From positions 1 through 64,000 of the forward strand of contig JAKJJQ010000014.1 in assembly GCA_021713415.1 (NCBI GenBank): DNA of 64,000 nucleotides. The letters run 5' to 3'. Shown one piece after another: positions 23,603-33,139 of this stretch. Source of the stretch: M0027 sp021713415 (GTDB lineage: Bacteria > Pseudomonadota > Gammaproteobacteria > Francisellales > Francisellaceae). Position 1 is the first letter of the stretch. Every line of letters starts with the position of its first letter. The notes beneath the pieces were generated by a model. That model was not told the DNA's origin, ran no database searches, and was given only the letters and a program-made list of their open reading frames with translations. The position numbers and the translations under genes were made by a program.

Positions 23603-25096
23603 ATGATGATAGAGCATTTTATCAATGGTAAGAAAGTAAGTAGTAGCAGTCATACTTATGATATATACAACCCAGCGACTGGTGAAATCATAGATACATT
23701 AGCTATGGGTTCAGAAAGTGAAATTGATCAAGCGGTAATAGCTGCAAAAAATGCATTTGCAAGTTGGGGTAAATTAAGCCCACTTAAACGTTCAAGAGTA
23801 TTATTTAAGTATTATCAATTATTAAATGACAATAAAGAGACAATCGCAAAGTTAATTACTAAAGAGCATGGAAAAGTTCATTCAGATGCGCTAGGAGAAG
23901 TACAAAGAGGTATTGAAGTTGTTGAATTTGCTTGTGGCATGCCGCAGTTATTAAAGGGTGATTTTTCTTATCAAGTATCAACTTCAGTAGATTGCTATTC
24001 ATTACGTCAACCTGTCGGTGTTTGTGCAGGTATAACGCCATTTAATTTTCCCGCTATGGTGCCAATGTGGATGTTTCCAATTGCGATAGCCTGTGGAAAT
24101 ACATTCATACTTAAACCATCTGAGAAGGATCCATCGGCTTCAATGTATTTGGCTGAATTATTTAAACAAGCTGGTTTACCTGATGGTGTATTAAATGTTG
24201 TTCATGGTGATAAAAAAGTTGTCGATGCAATATTACATCACCCAGATATTTTAGCCGTAAGCTTTGTCGGTTCAACACCGATTGCTCAGTATATTTATGA
24301 AACAGCAGCTAAAAATGCTAAGCGTGTTCAAGCATTAGGTGGTGCTAAAAATCATTGTATTGTGATGCCTGATGCAAATATGGATGATGCAGTGGCAGGT
24401 TTAATGGGAGCAGCTTACGGGTCAGCAGGTGAGCGCTGTATGGCAATTTCGGTTGCTGTAGCTGTAGGAGAAGAAACAGCAGGTAATTTAATTAATCAAT
24501 TATCAGAACAGATTGATCAATTAAAAGTTGCCCCTGGTGATGTGGAAGGTGCTCAAATGGGGCCTGTCATTACCAAAGCGCATCGAGAAAAAATCATCGG
24601 TTATGTTGACTTAGGTGTTAAAGAAGGTGCTAAGTTAGTTAAAGATGGTAGAAGCTTTACTTACTCTGGGCATGAAAATGGTTTTTTTGTTGGACCTGCA
24701 CTATTTGATCAAGTAACGCCAGATATGACTATTTACAAAGAAGAAATTTTTGGTCCTGTTTTATGTGTTGTACGAGCGGGAAGTTTAAAAGAAGCAATTC
24801 AGTTAATTAATCATAATCAGTATGCAAATGGCGTTGCTATTTATACAAGAGACGGTGCTTCAGCAAGAGAATTTGCTTCAGATATTCAAGTTGGTATGGT
24901 TGGTGTTAATATACCCATTCCAGTACCAATGGCATTTCATAGTTTTGGTGGATGGAAAAACTCATTATTTGGTGATATGTCAGTGCATGGGCCAGAAGGT
25001 GTTCGTTTTTATACCCGATTAAAAACAGTAACATCTAAGTGGTCTGCAAGCCAATTAAGTTCAGATAATCAGTTTTTTATGCCGACACTAGATTAA
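23603..25096 (+). CDS. mmsA: Methylmalonate-semialdehyde dehydrogenase (acylating), IolA/MmsA
   Basis: This CoA-acylating aldehyde dehydrogenase converts malonate semialdehyde from the inositol route to acetyl-CoA, and methylmalonate semialdehyde to propionyl-CoA. The 497-residue protein has GVCAGITPFNFPAMVPMWM (cofactor region), KPSEKDPSAS, VSFVGSTPIAQYIY and the catalytic Cys in GSAGERCMAIS, all typical of MmsA. It also has IYKEEIFGPVL and SFGGWKNSLFGD near the end. It closes the inositol operon, 46 bases after the second dehydrogenase. mutT follows 13 bases later on the same strand. Confidence 0.94.
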   Translation: MMIEHFINGKKVSSSSHTYDIYNPATGEIIDTLAMGSESEIDQAVIAAKNAFASWGKLSPLKRSRVLFKYYQLLNDNKETIAKLITKEHGKVHSDALGEVQRGIEVVEFACGMPQLLKGDFSYQVSTSVDCYSLRQPVGVCAGITPFNFPAMVPMWMFPIAIACGNTFILKPSEKDPSASMYLAELFKQAGLPDGVLNVVHGDKKVVDAILHHPDILAVSFVGSTPIAQYIYETAAKNAKRVQALGGAKNHCIVMPDANMDDAVAGLMGAAYGSAGERCMAISVAVAVGEETAGNLINQLSEQIDQLKVAPGDVEGAQMGPVITKAHREKIIGYVDLGVKEGAKLVKDGRSFTYSGHENGFFVGPALFDQVTPDMTIYKEEIFGPVLCVVRAGSLKEAIQLINHNQYANGVAIYTRDGASAREFASDIQVGMVGVNIPIPVPMAFHSFGGWKNSLFGDMSVHGPEGVRFYTRLKTVTSKWSASQLSSDNQFFMPTLD

Positions 25097-25109
25097 TTTA
25101 AGGAGTATA

Positions 25110-25502
25110 ATGGATACAATAAAAGTTGTCGTTGGTATTATTTTAAAAGATAATCAAGTTTGTTTAACACAAAGAAAGAAAGATACTCATTTGGCCCAGT
25201 ATTGGGAATTTCCAGGTGGTAAAGTAGAGAATGATGAGACGAGTGAGCGCGCATTAGTACGAGAATTATCAGAAGAAATTAATATTAAACCATTAAATTA
25301 TAAAGCTTATCATAAGCTTAAATATGACTATCCTGAACGGTCAGTTTGTTTATCATTCTATTTGATTGATGATTACGTGGGAGAAATAAAAGCAAATGAA
25401 AATCAAGCATTAAAATGGGTTGAAGTCAATCAATTAACATCAGTTCAATTACCAGAAGCTAATCAACCAGTAGTTGAGATGCTTGTGGCTGAATTTGTAT
25501 GA
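25110..25502 (+). CDS. mutT: MutT / 8-oxo-dGTP diphosphatase
   Basis: The 130-residue Nudix hydrolase would remove 8-oxo-dGTP from the nucleotide pool. The Nudix box is intact (GGKVENDETSERALVRELSEEI: G-x5-E-x7-REL-x-EE), preceded by QRKKDTHLAQYWEFPGG, typical of MutT. TAAGGAG lies upstream of the ATG. The spacing of 13 bases after mmsA means it may be transcribed with the inositol operon, although the function is unrelated. Confidence 0.9.
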   Translation: MDTIKVVVGIILKDNQVCLTQRKKDTHLAQYWEFPGGKVENDETSERALVRELSEEINIKPLNYKAYHKLKYDYPERSVCLSFYLIDDYVGEIKANENQALKWVEVNQLTSVQLPEANQPVVEMLVAEFV

Positions 25503-25509
25503 TAGACTT

Positions 25510-26370
25510 ATGCATACATTCAAAAACAACATTATTAATATTTATGGTCAAAAAGGTAAAACTTGGTTGGATTTATTGCCTGATCGAATTCAACAAATTA
25601 AAGATCAATATCATTTAACTAAACCACAACCAATTGAAAATCTTAGTTTTAATTATATTTTAAAAGGTTTTCAAAATGGTCAGGCAATTATTTTAAAAAT
25701 AGCAATAGATGAAAAATCTTTAGAAAATGAAGCTGATGCACTAGAAGCATTTCAAGGATTTTACACACCTAAAATTTATGCCAAAGAAAAAGATTTCTTA
25801 ATCTTAACTCAGGCAATACCTGGTGATACTTTAAAAAATCATTTCCCAAATAAAGAAATTGATTCAATCGAAATATTTTGTGGCGTTTTGAATGCATTAC
25901 ATCAAGTAAAATTGCCTAATAATCATAGTTTTCAATCGATAGAGAAATGGTTGGTAGCACTGGATAAAGACTATGATATTCCTTTGAAATATTTATCGAA
26001 AGCAAGAATTTTATATAAAGAGCTATTAAAAACTCAAGCAAAAGAAATATTACTTCATGGTGATTTACATCATGATAATATTATAAAGCATCAAAACGAC
26101 TGGATGATGATTGATCCAAAAGGCATTATTGGAGAACCTGCATTTGATGTTTGTGCATTTATCAGAAATCCAATTCCTGATTTATTAGAGCAAAATAATC
26201 CTAAAGCCATCATTGATCAACGAATTGTTCATTGTGCTAGATTACTTAATTTATCTGAAGATAGAATTAATAAGTGGTTCTTTGTAGAAGCAGTTTTAGG
26301 CTGGCTTTGGGATTTAGAAGATAACCTAGATCCAAGTTATTTTAAAAATTTACTAGAAATAATTGATTAA
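25510..26370 (+). CDS. APH(6)/streptomycin-6-kinase-like phosphotransferase
   Basis: The 286-residue protein of the aminoglycoside-phosphotransferase fold has a catalytic loop LLHGDLHHDNI and a metal-binding DPKGIIGEPAFD, the latter characteristic of the hydroxyurea/streptomycin 6-kinase (APH_6_hur) group. The N-terminal nucleotide lobe (NYILKGFQNGQAIILKI) is shorter than average. I place the start at ATG 25510, just after the mutT stop; an upstream ATG at 25474 would overlap mutT. Chromosomal members often have no proven resistance role; a small-molecule or metabolite kinase is as likely. Confidence 0.75.
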   Translation: MHTFKNNIINIYGQKGKTWLDLLPDRIQQIKDQYHLTKPQPIENLSFNYILKGFQNGQAIILKIAIDEKSLENEADALEAFQGFYTPKIYAKEKDFLILTQAIPGDTLKNHFPNKEIDSIEIFCGVLNALHQVKLPNNHSFQSIEKWLVALDKDYDIPLKYLSKARILYKELLKTQAKEILLHGDLHHDNIIKHQNDWMMIDPKGIIGEPAFDVCAFIRNPIPDLLEQNNPKAIIDQRIVHCARLLNLSEDRINKWFFVEAVLGWLWDLEDNLDPSYFKNLLEIID

Positions 26371-26492
26371 ATGTGACAGAACATTTAGATATTACCTGAC
26401 TTAATTTATTTTACGCTAGAGCTTAAGCTATATAAGCGTTATAATCATTTTCTTATACTAAAAATTTTAAATATAAATACAAAGCGAGGCAT

Positions 26493-27515
26493 ATGTTGAA
26501 GATGCAGGAAATCATGCAGATTGAACAGGAAGCATTAGATGCAGTAGAAAGTGCAGATAATAGTAAAAAATTAGATGATATCCGTATTGAGTATTTGGGT
26601 AAAAAAGGCTTATTAACAGATATTTTGAAAGGTTTGGGAAAACTATCTCCACAAGAGCGTCCTCAAGCAGGGCAAGCGGTTAATGTGGTTAAAGAAAAGA
26701 TACATCAAGCGATTTCTAATAAAAGAAATACGTTATTAAATGAAGAGTTAGAATTAAAATTACAAGCTGAAAAAATTGATGTGACTTTAAGTGGTCGAGG
26801 CTATGAATTAGGTAATATTCATCCAATTAGCCATACATTAAATCGCATCGAAAGCTTTTTTACCCAAGCGGGCTTTTCTGTTGAGAAAGGACCTGAGATA
26901 GAGGATGATTTTCATAACTTCGAGGCATTAAATATCCCAGAGCATCATCCAGCTCGAGCTATGCATGATACGTTTTATTTTAAAGAAAATTCAGTATTAC
27001 GAACGCATACTTCCAATGTCCAGATTCGTTATATGGAAAATCATAAGCCGCCAGTTCGCATTATTGCACCTGGACGAGTTTATCGATGCGACTCAGATAT
27101 TACACATACACCTATGTTTCACCAAGTTGAAGGTCTATGGATTGATGAAAGTGCTACCTTTGCTGATCTAAAAGGCGTATTGCAGCAATTTTTAAATGCT
27201 TTTTTTGAAAAGGATATTAAGTTACGCTTTCGTCCGAGTTATTTCCCATTTACAGAACCATCTGCTGAAACTGATATTGAGTGTGTTATGTGTCAAGGTG
27301 AAGGTTGTCGAGTTTGTAAGCAAACTGGTTGGTTAGAAGTATTAGGTTGTGGTATGGTGCATCCAAATGTATTGAAAGCTTGTGGTATTGATCCAAGTAT
27401 TTATCAAGGGTTTGCATTTGGAATGGGGGTTGAACGTTTAACGATGTTACGTTATGGCGTTAATGATTTAAGATTGTTTTTTGAGAATGATTTAAGATTT
27501 TTAAAACAGTTTTAA
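26493..27515 (+). CDS. pheS: Phenylalanyl-tRNA synthetase alpha subunit
   Basis: This is the catalytic alpha subunit of the alpha2-beta2 class II synthetase. It starts with an N-terminal coiled coil (residues ~1-85). The core has ERPQAGQAVNVVK, GPEIEDDFHNFEALNIPEHHPAR, motif 2 (RVYRCDSDITHTPMFHQVEGL) and motif 3 (GFAFGMGVERLTMLRYG). CVMCQGEGCRVC gives four Cys that may bind zinc, as seen in some bacterial PheS. 340 residues is near normal. Followed by pheT and ihfA in the classical order. Confidence 0.96.
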   Translation: MLKMQEIMQIEQEALDAVESADNSKKLDDIRIEYLGKKGLLTDILKGLGKLSPQERPQAGQAVNVVKEKIHQAISNKRNTLLNEELELKLQAEKIDVTLSGRGYELGNIHPISHTLNRIESFFTQAGFSVEKGPEIEDDFHNFEALNIPEHHPARAMHDTFYFKENSVLRTHTSNVQIRYMENHKPPVRIIAPGRVYRCDSDITHTPMFHQVEGLWIDESATFADLKGVLQQFLNAFFEKDIKLRFRPSYFPFTEPSAETDIECVMCQGEGCRVCKQTGWLEVLGCGMVHPNVLKACGIDPSIYQGFAFGMGVERLTMLRYGVNDLRLFFENDLRFLKQF

Positions 27516-27578
27516 TATAAATTGAAAATAATGATTATTTTTAAGAGACAATTGGATGATTTTCGGAGTAGAAATTAA

Positions 27579-29954
27579 ATGAAAGTATCTTACCAGTGGC
27601 TAAATAAGTTTGTTCAAACAGATTTATTATTAAAAGCATTAACTGAACAATTAACTTTGGCGGGTTTAGAAGTTGATAGTATTGAGCCTGTTGCTGCAGA
27701 ATTTTCGAACGTAGTTGTTGGTCAAGTAATTGGAAAAGCTAAGCACCCTGATGCAGATAAGCTTTCATGTTGTAAGGTAGATGTAGGCAATGAAGTATTA
27801 GATATTGTCTGTGGAGCAGCAAATGTAACTGAAGGTATGAAAGTTGCAGTTGCATTAGTTGGTGCAGAGCTACCAGGCTTAAAGATTAAGAAAAGTAAAT
27901 TAAGAGGGCAAGCCTCTAATGGGATGATATGTTCAGAAAGAGAATTAGGCCTATCTGATGAGCATAGTGGTATTATGTCACTACCTGTAAACGCTCCAAT
28001 TGGTGATGATATTCGTCAATATCTACAGTTAGATGATAGTTCTATTGAAGTTGACTTAACACCAAATAGAGCAGATTGTTTAAGTATTGAAGGCATTGCA
28101 AGAGAAGTTGCTGCATTAAACCGTGTTATGTATAGTCCTGTTGATGTTAAACCAGTTCAAGCAGAGATATCAGATATAGTAACCATTGAGCTTAAAAATG
28201 ATCAAGCATGCCCTAAATATGCTGGGCGAATTATTCGTAATGTAAACCCAAAGGTAGAATCACCATTATGGCTTACTGAAAAATTACGTCGTTGTGGTAT
28301 TCGCCCGGTTAGTATTATTGTTGATATTACCAATTATGTTATGCTTGAGTTAGGCCAGCCCATGCATGCGTTTGATTTAGGCAAAATCGATGGTGGTATA
28401 ATCGTAAGAATGGCTAAAGAAAACGAAAAACTAATCTTATTAGATGGTAATGAAGTTAACTTAAACAAGGATACTTTAGTTATTGCAGATCATAAAAAGG
28501 CACTTGCTTTAGCTGGTATTATGGGTGGTGAAGGTTCATCTGTAACGGATCAAACAGTTGATATATTCTTTGAGTCGGCCTTTTTCTCTCCATTAGCAAT
28601 TGCAGGCAAGGCACGTAGCTATGGCCTTCACACGGACTCATCACATCGCTTTGAGCGTGGTGTTGATCCAGTATTAGTTGAACGAGCAATAGAAAGAGCA
28701 ACTGAATTATTAGTAAGCCTTTGTGGTGGGGAGGCTGGTGAGGTTGTGGTTAAGTCAAATGAAATGTATTTACCTAAAAGAGATACTATTACATTAAATT
28801 TAGCACGTATTAAACGTTTGTTGGGACTTGAGACGACTGCTGATGAGGTAATAAGTATTTTAACTGCTTTAGGGTTCACACTTAAAAATATTCAATCAGA
28901 TCAATGGCAGGTCAATGTTCCATCATGGCGATTTGATATTGCAATTGAGGAAGATTTAATTGAAGAAGTTGCACGTTTGTATGGTTATGAGAATTTGCCA
29001 CAAACATTGCCTAAGCTAACAATGCCAATAGTTACTATGCAAGAATCAGCAATTGAAGTATCAAAAGTAAAGCATTTATTAGCGGCACGCGGTTATAAAG
29101 AAGCGATTACTTATAGTTTTATTGATCCAAAGTTTGATCCGTTTTTTGCAATGCATCATGAAAGCTTAGCATTAAAAAATCCAATTGCTTCTGATATGGC
29201 AGTGATGAGACAAAGTCTGTTGCCTGGCTTATTAACTGCCTTAAAGAATAATATTCACCGCCAACAAAGTCGTATCCGTAGTTTTGAGATGGGCAATTGT
29301 TTTATATATGATAAAAAAGGAATATTAGAGCAAAAACAGATGCTAGCAGGTGTTGTTTCAGGTACGTTAACACCGCTTCAGTGGTCAAATATGCATGAAA
29401 GTGATTTTTATGATGTAAAAAGTGATGTTTCGATGCTATTGGCTATGACAAATAGTCAGTTTAGCTTTAAACCAATCAATTTACCTTATTTACATTCTGG
29501 GCGTAGTGCAGTTATTTTAAATCAAAAAGGTGATATTGTTGGCTTGATTGGCCAAATACATCCTAACTTGCAAAAATTAGTTGCTTTGAAAGGTAAAGCA
29601 CCAATTGTATTTGAGCTTGATTGGGATGTACTAAATCATATTGAACTGCCAAAATTTAAACATTGGTCAAAATATCCATCTATTTCTCGTGATATTGCAA
29701 TTGTTGTAGATGAAGATATTGCGGTTGAAAATATCAGACAAACCATCATTGAGACAGGTGGAGAATTATTATTAGATGTGGGTGTTTTTGATCTTTACCA
29801 GGGCGAAAATATGCCAAAAAATAAAAAAAGTGTCGCTTTTAACTTGATTTTACAAGATTCATCGAAAACACTTAAAGATGAAGATGTCAATCAAGTAGTC
29901 AGTCAATTGGTGGCACGACTTGAAGAAAATTATAAAGCAACACTAAGAGAGTAA
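27579..29954 (+). CDS. pheT: Phenylalanyl-tRNA synthetase beta subunit
   Basis: The 791-residue editing and tRNA-binding subunit begins MKVSYQWLNKFV and carries an EMAP-like tRNA-binding domain at ~39-150 (VVVGQVIGKAKHPDADKLS..KVDVG). Then come B3/B4 editing (LTPNRADCLSIEGIAREVA), B5, and a C-terminal FDX-ACB domain for the anticodon (FKHWSKYPSISRDIAIVVDE). GGAG lies about 10 bases before the ATG. The gap to pheS is 63 bases and to ihfA 4 bases. Confidence 0.96.
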   Translation: MKVSYQWLNKFVQTDLLLKALTEQLTLAGLEVDSIEPVAAEFSNVVVGQVIGKAKHPDADKLSCCKVDVGNEVLDIVCGAANVTEGMKVAVALVGAELPGLKIKKSKLRGQASNGMICSERELGLSDEHSGIMSLPVNAPIGDDIRQYLQLDDSSIEVDLTPNRADCLSIEGIAREVAALNRVMYSPVDVKPVQAEISDIVTIELKNDQACPKYAGRIIRNVNPKVESPLWLTEKLRRCGIRPVSIIVDITNYVMLELGQPMHAFDLGKIDGGIIVRMAKENEKLILLDGNEVNLNKDTLVIADHKKALALAGIMGGEGSSVTDQTVDIFFESAFFSPLAIAGKARSYGLHTDSSHRFERGVDPVLVERAIERATELLVSLCGGEAGEVVVKSNEMYLPKRDTITLNLARIKRLLGLETTADEVISILTALGFTLKNIQSDQWQVNVPSWRFDIAIEEDLIEEVARLYGYENLPQTLPKLTMPIVTMQESAIEVSKVKHLLAARGYKEAITYSFIDPKFDPFFAMHHESLALKNPIASDMAVMRQSLLPGLLTALKNNIHRQQSRIRSFEMGNCFIYDKKGILEQKQMLAGVVSGTLTPLQWSNMHESDFYDVKSDVSMLLAMTNSQFSFKPINLPYLHSGRSAVILNQKGDIVGLIGQIHPNLQKLVALKGKAPIVFELDWDVLNHIELPKFKHWSKYPSISRDIAIVVDEDIAVENIRQTIIETGGELLLDVGVFDLYQGENMPKNKKSVAFNLILQDSSKTLKDEDVNQVVSQLVARLEENYKATLRE

Positions 29955-29958
29955 GCGT

Positions 29959-30270
29959 ATGAGCACATTGACAAAAGCTGAAGTGATAGATGCTGTCGTT
30001 AAATCATGTCACATGACCCCAGACCAAGCTAGAGTGTTTGTGGATCAGTTTTATATGGATATTGTTAAAGCGTTAATTGCAGGGGATGATGTGAAACTGT
30101 CAGGGTTTGGTAATTTTAATTTACGTCGTAAATCCGGGCGCCCCGGTAGAAATCCTAAAACAGGTCAGGAAGTGGCAATTGAACCACGTACTGTCGTTAC
30201 ATTTAAACCAGGGCAGAAATTAAAAGGTGAAGTACAAGTAGCACTGGATAGAAGAAAAAGAGGCTATTAA
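29959..30270 (+). CDS. ihfA: Integration host factor alpha subunit (IHF/HU family)
   Basis: This DNA-bending protein has 103 residues. It reads MSTLTKAEVIDAV, VKLSGFGNFNLRRKSGRPGRNPKTG (the beta-arm with the intercalating Pro) and VTFKPGQKLK at the C-terminus, typical of IHF. Assignment to the alpha subunit rests on its place directly behind pheST, the E. coli order. It would act with an IHF-beta subunit encoded elsewhere. Confidence 0.92.
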   Translation: MSTLTKAEVIDAVVKSCHMTPDQARVFVDQFYMDIVKALIAGDDVKLSGFGNFNLRRKSGRPGRNPKTGQEVAIEPRTVVTFKPGQKLKGEVQVALDRRKRGY

Positions 30271-30274
30271 GTAG

Positions 30275-30296
30275 TAGAAGGTTAATCAAGCTTCTA
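30275..30296 (+). terminator. Weak candidate terminator after ihfA
   Basis: TAGAAG (30275-30280) pairs with CTTCTA (30291-30296) around a 10-base loop, followed by ACTTTTCTT. The 6-bp stem is weak, but it sits 5 bases after the ihfA stop and before the ctpA promoter region. Confidence 0.3.
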
Positions 30297-30365
30297 ACTT
30301 TTCTTAAAATAATCTATTTCGGTACCAAATTTATCTGGTATTTTGCCCTGAGTAGAAGGGAGGAT

Positions 30366-31760
30366 ATGTTTATTATGGTTACATATCGATTATTCCGTTT
30401 TGGGGGAATGATCATAATTTTTTTGATTATGATATGCTCTACAAACCTTTATGCTAAAGCTGAAGATAGCAAAGAACGCTTGCCTGTTGCAGAAGTGCAG
30501 AAATTTACCCAAGTACTAGAAATTATTAGAACGCTTTATGTTGAAAAAATAACTGACAAAGAAATGCTTGAAAATGCGATTGAGGGCATGCTTGAGCGGC
30601 TTGATCCACATTCTACTTATTTGGATGAAAAAGAGTTATCTGATCTTAGCCTTGCTACAAAAGGTGAATTTGGTGGTTTAGGTATTGAAGTAACTATTGA
30701 GCATGGGGTTGTTAAAGTCGTTGCTCCGATTGATGATACACCTGCACAAAAAGCAGGTATTAAAGCAGGTGACTTAATTGTAAGGATTGATAACCACCAA
30801 GTTAAAGGCTTAACACTAACTGAAGCAATTGATTTAATGCGTGGCAAAAAAGGTACACCAATTACTTTAACGGTTGTTAGAGTCGGTTCAGCTAAACCTT
30901 TAACATTCAAAATCTATCGTGATATTATTAAGATTACTTCAGTGAAATCAAGATTAATTGAAGATAAATATGGCTATATCCGTATTAGTGCATTTCAAGA
31001 GAATACTGAAAAAAATTTATTTAAAGCATTAGAGGAGCTTGAAAAAAAGTCAAATGGTAAGCTTGAAGGAATTATTCTTGATTTAAGAAATAACCCAGGT
31101 GGAATTTTGCAAGCTGCAGTTGATGTGGCTGATATGTTTTTGGATGCTAATAAGCTTAAATATGATAAAAAAATTGTTTATGCAAAGGGGCGATTAACAG
31201 CATCAAAGTTTGAAGGTATTGCAGAAACATCAGATGCTTCAGAAGGATTACCTATCGTTGTATTAGTCAATAGTGGTTCAGCAAGTGCATCAGAAATTGT
31301 TGCAGGTGCACTACAAGATCATGGTCGTGCAATTATTATGGGAATTAAAACATTTGGTAAAGGCTCAGTTCAGACGGTACTACCACTAAATGGCAATTCT
31401 GCTGTAAAAATTACAACAGCACGTTATTATACACCAAAAGGAAAAAGTATTCAGGCTGAAGGTGTGATGCCTGATATTACAGTAAATGAATTAGAAGTAC
31501 CTTTCGATGAAGAAAAGTCCAAATTAATGGCGCAGTGGCAGATTAGAGAAGAGCATTTAAACCATGCATTAGAGCAAAGCGATGATAATAATGAAGAAGT
31601 ATTAGAAGTTAATGATGAAGAAATAGTTGAAGAGTATACCAATAAAATTAAAGATAAGGACAAAGTTCAAAAACATTTAGTTCATGAAGATTATCAATTG
31701 AATGAAGCTTTAAATGTTTTAAAGGCAATGATTGTTATTCAGAATTTAGCCGAACGATAA
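30366..31760 (+). CDS. ctpA: C-terminal processing protease CtpA (S41A family)
   Basis: The 464-residue periplasmic serine protease has an N-terminal signal segment (FGGMIIIFLIMICSTNLYAKA), a cap with LDPHSTYLDEKEL, a PDZ domain at ~85-170 (GLGIEVTIEHGVV, then GIKAGDLIVRID) and a catalytic core (GIILDLRNNPGG, then NSGSASASEIVAGALQDH with Ser, then TFGKGSVQ with Lys). The C-terminal ~90 residues are charged and low in complexity. AAGGGAGG lies before the start; ATG 30366 or 30375 both possible. The final 22 bases overlap the convergent antiporter gene. Confidence 0.92.
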   Translation: MFIMVTYRLFRFGGMIIIFLIMICSTNLYAKAEDSKERLPVAEVQKFTQVLEIIRTLYVEKITDKEMLENAIEGMLERLDPHSTYLDEKELSDLSLATKGEFGGLGIEVTIEHGVVKVVAPIDDTPAQKAGIKAGDLIVRIDNHQVKGLTLTEAIDLMRGKKGTPITLTVVRVGSAKPLTFKIYRDIIKITSVKSRLIEDKYGYIRISAFQENTEKNLFKALEELEKKSNGKLEGIILDLRNNPGGILQAAVDVADMFLDANKLKYDKKIVYAKGRLTASKFEGIAETSDASEGLPIVVLVNSGSASASEIVAGALQDHGRAIIMGIKTFGKGSVQTVLPLNGNSAVKITTARYYTPKGKSIQAEGVMPDITVNELEVPFDEEKSKLMAQWQIREEHLNHALEQSDDNNEEVLEVNDEEIVEEYTNKIKDKDKVQKHLVHEDYQLNEALNVLKAMIVIQNLAER

Positions 31761-33139
31761 TTAAGTGATTTATAAAAATATAAAATACTTACGGGTAAAA
31801 TTGCAATAAGTAACCCGCTGATAAAGATAATCTCATAATGGATTTTGCTACCTACATTAATATTCTCTGGTGGAATAAAGCCGACAGCTAATGTAATAGT
31901 TGTACCAATTAGTCCCATGACTGTGATAATCCACATACCCGCAGTTTTACCAGGAATACAGAAAGGGTGTTCGATATTAGGGTGTTTATAATGAAGCTTA
32001 ATTGCAGCAAGGAACATTAATACATACATCATAACATAAATTTGAGTGCTTAAATCAGTTAAAAGCCAGTAGGAACCATTAACACTTGGCATTAAAAGAT
32101 AAGCAAGAGAGATAATAGAAACTAATATTGCTTGGGATATTAAAATTCGTCCAGGTACATTGGCCTTATTACGTTTTTGTAAGAATAATGGTAGAAAACC
32201 ATCTTCTGCAGCATGCATTAAGCCCCTAGCTGGTGAGATGATCCAATTGATCATAGTTCCAAGTGAACCAACTAAAATCATAATAACTAAAATGGGTAAT
32301 AAAAAGCCAATATGAAAGTGACCAAGAAAACTTTGGAAAGACTGGAAAACCCCAGCAACTAAGTTTAATTGATGTTTTGGTACAACCATGGCAATTGATA
32401 AAGAACCAAATCCCATCGTAATTAAAACAAAAATCATAGCAAAGATGAGTGCTTTAGGTACTGTTTTTTTAGGATTTCTTACACTTCTGATATGTACTGT
32501 TGCCAATTCAAGTCCTAAAAAAGATGTAATAATGGCAGTTAATGTTAATAGTTGTTGATGGCCGTTATGAAATGGTAAGGTATTTTGTAGCGTAAAATGC
32601 AGTTTGCTAGGATTTCCAATAATAAGCCAAATAATGGCTAATATGATGATTAAAGCCATCGGAATAACAACACCAATTACAGTACAGATACTTGCAACTT
32701 CAGCAGATATTCTTAACCCTTTTAAGTTAATAATCGTTATGATCCAAAAAAGTACGAGCATTGTTGTAATTAAATAAAGCTTGAAATTAACCAGCTCAGG
32801 CGAGATTAAATAGGCAATATTTGCTGCTAAATAGGATAATACAGTAGGAAACCAAAAAACGGTGTTAATCCATTGAAACCAAATCGCCAGTAAAGCGATT
32901 TTATCTCCAAAAGCTTCATAAACCCAACCATAAATCCCAACATGGCCTTTTTCAGTATAGGTTGAAGCAAGTTCAGCAGAAACTAGTGCAACTGGAATAA
33001 AGAAAAATAAAGCAGCAAAAATAAAAAAGAAGGGTAAATAAGTACCAAATAATGCTGTCGTTGGTAAATTCCTCATATTATCAATAGCGCCAGCCATTAA
33101 CATAGCAAGCATAAAAAAGCCAATTTTAGCTGTGGACAT
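31739..33139 (-). CDS. APC-family amino-acid antiporter, GadC-like
   Basis: The 466-residue membrane protein has about 12 hydrophobic helices. It starts MSTAKIGFFMLAMLMAGAIDNMRNLP and has ELASTYTEKGHVGIYGWVYEAFG and FLGLELATVHIRSVRNPKKTVPKA, features of the glutamate/GABA (GadC) branch of the APC superfamily. Francisella and Legionella have related transporters; in Francisella GadC-mediated glutamate uptake aids phagosomal life. The substrate here is inferred. It converges on ctpA, overlapping its end by 22 bases. No glutamate decarboxylase gene is nearby, so acid resistance by GABA exchange is not supported from this window. Confidence 0.85.
   Translation of the reverse strand: MSTAKIGFFMLAMLMAGAIDNMRNLPTTALFGTYLPFFFIFAALFFFIPVALVSAELASTYTEKGHVGIYGWVYEAFGDKIALLAIWFQWINTVFWFPTVLSYLAANIAYLISPELVNFKLYLITTMLVLFWIITIINLKGLRISAEVASICTVIGVVIPMALIIILAIIWLIIGNPSKLHFTLQNTLPFHNGHQQLLTLTAIITSFLGLELATVHIRSVRNPKKTVPKALIFAMIFVLITMGFGSLSIAMVVPKHQLNLVAGVFQSFQSFLGHFHIGFLLPILVIMILVGSLGTMINWIISPARGLMHAAEDGFLPLFLQKRNKANVPGRILISQAILVSIISLAYLLMPSVNGSYWLLTDLSTQIYVMMYVLMFLAAIKLHYKHPNIEHPFCIPGKTAGMWIITVMGLIGTTITLAVGFIPPENINVGSKIHYEIIFISGLLIAILPVSILYFYKSLNYRSAKF

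Noticed and set aside
25474..25510. Fusion or frameshift between mutT and the APH(6)-like kinase
   Set aside because: The upstream frame only overlaps mutT by chance; the kinase fold starts after ATG 25510 and mutT has a normal end.
26401..26492. Phenylalanine attenuator (leader peptide) before pheS
   Set aside because: I see a TATAAT-like box (26440-26445) but no leader ORF rich in Phe codons and no paired terminator/antiterminator stems.
28519..28879. Minus-strand ORFs within pheT
   Set aside because: They mirror conserved PheT codons and have no ribosome site or recognisable product.
31451..31663. Minus-strand Ser/Leu-rich ORF at the end of ctpA
   Set aside because: It is a shadow of the acidic low-complexity tail of CtpA; no start signal.
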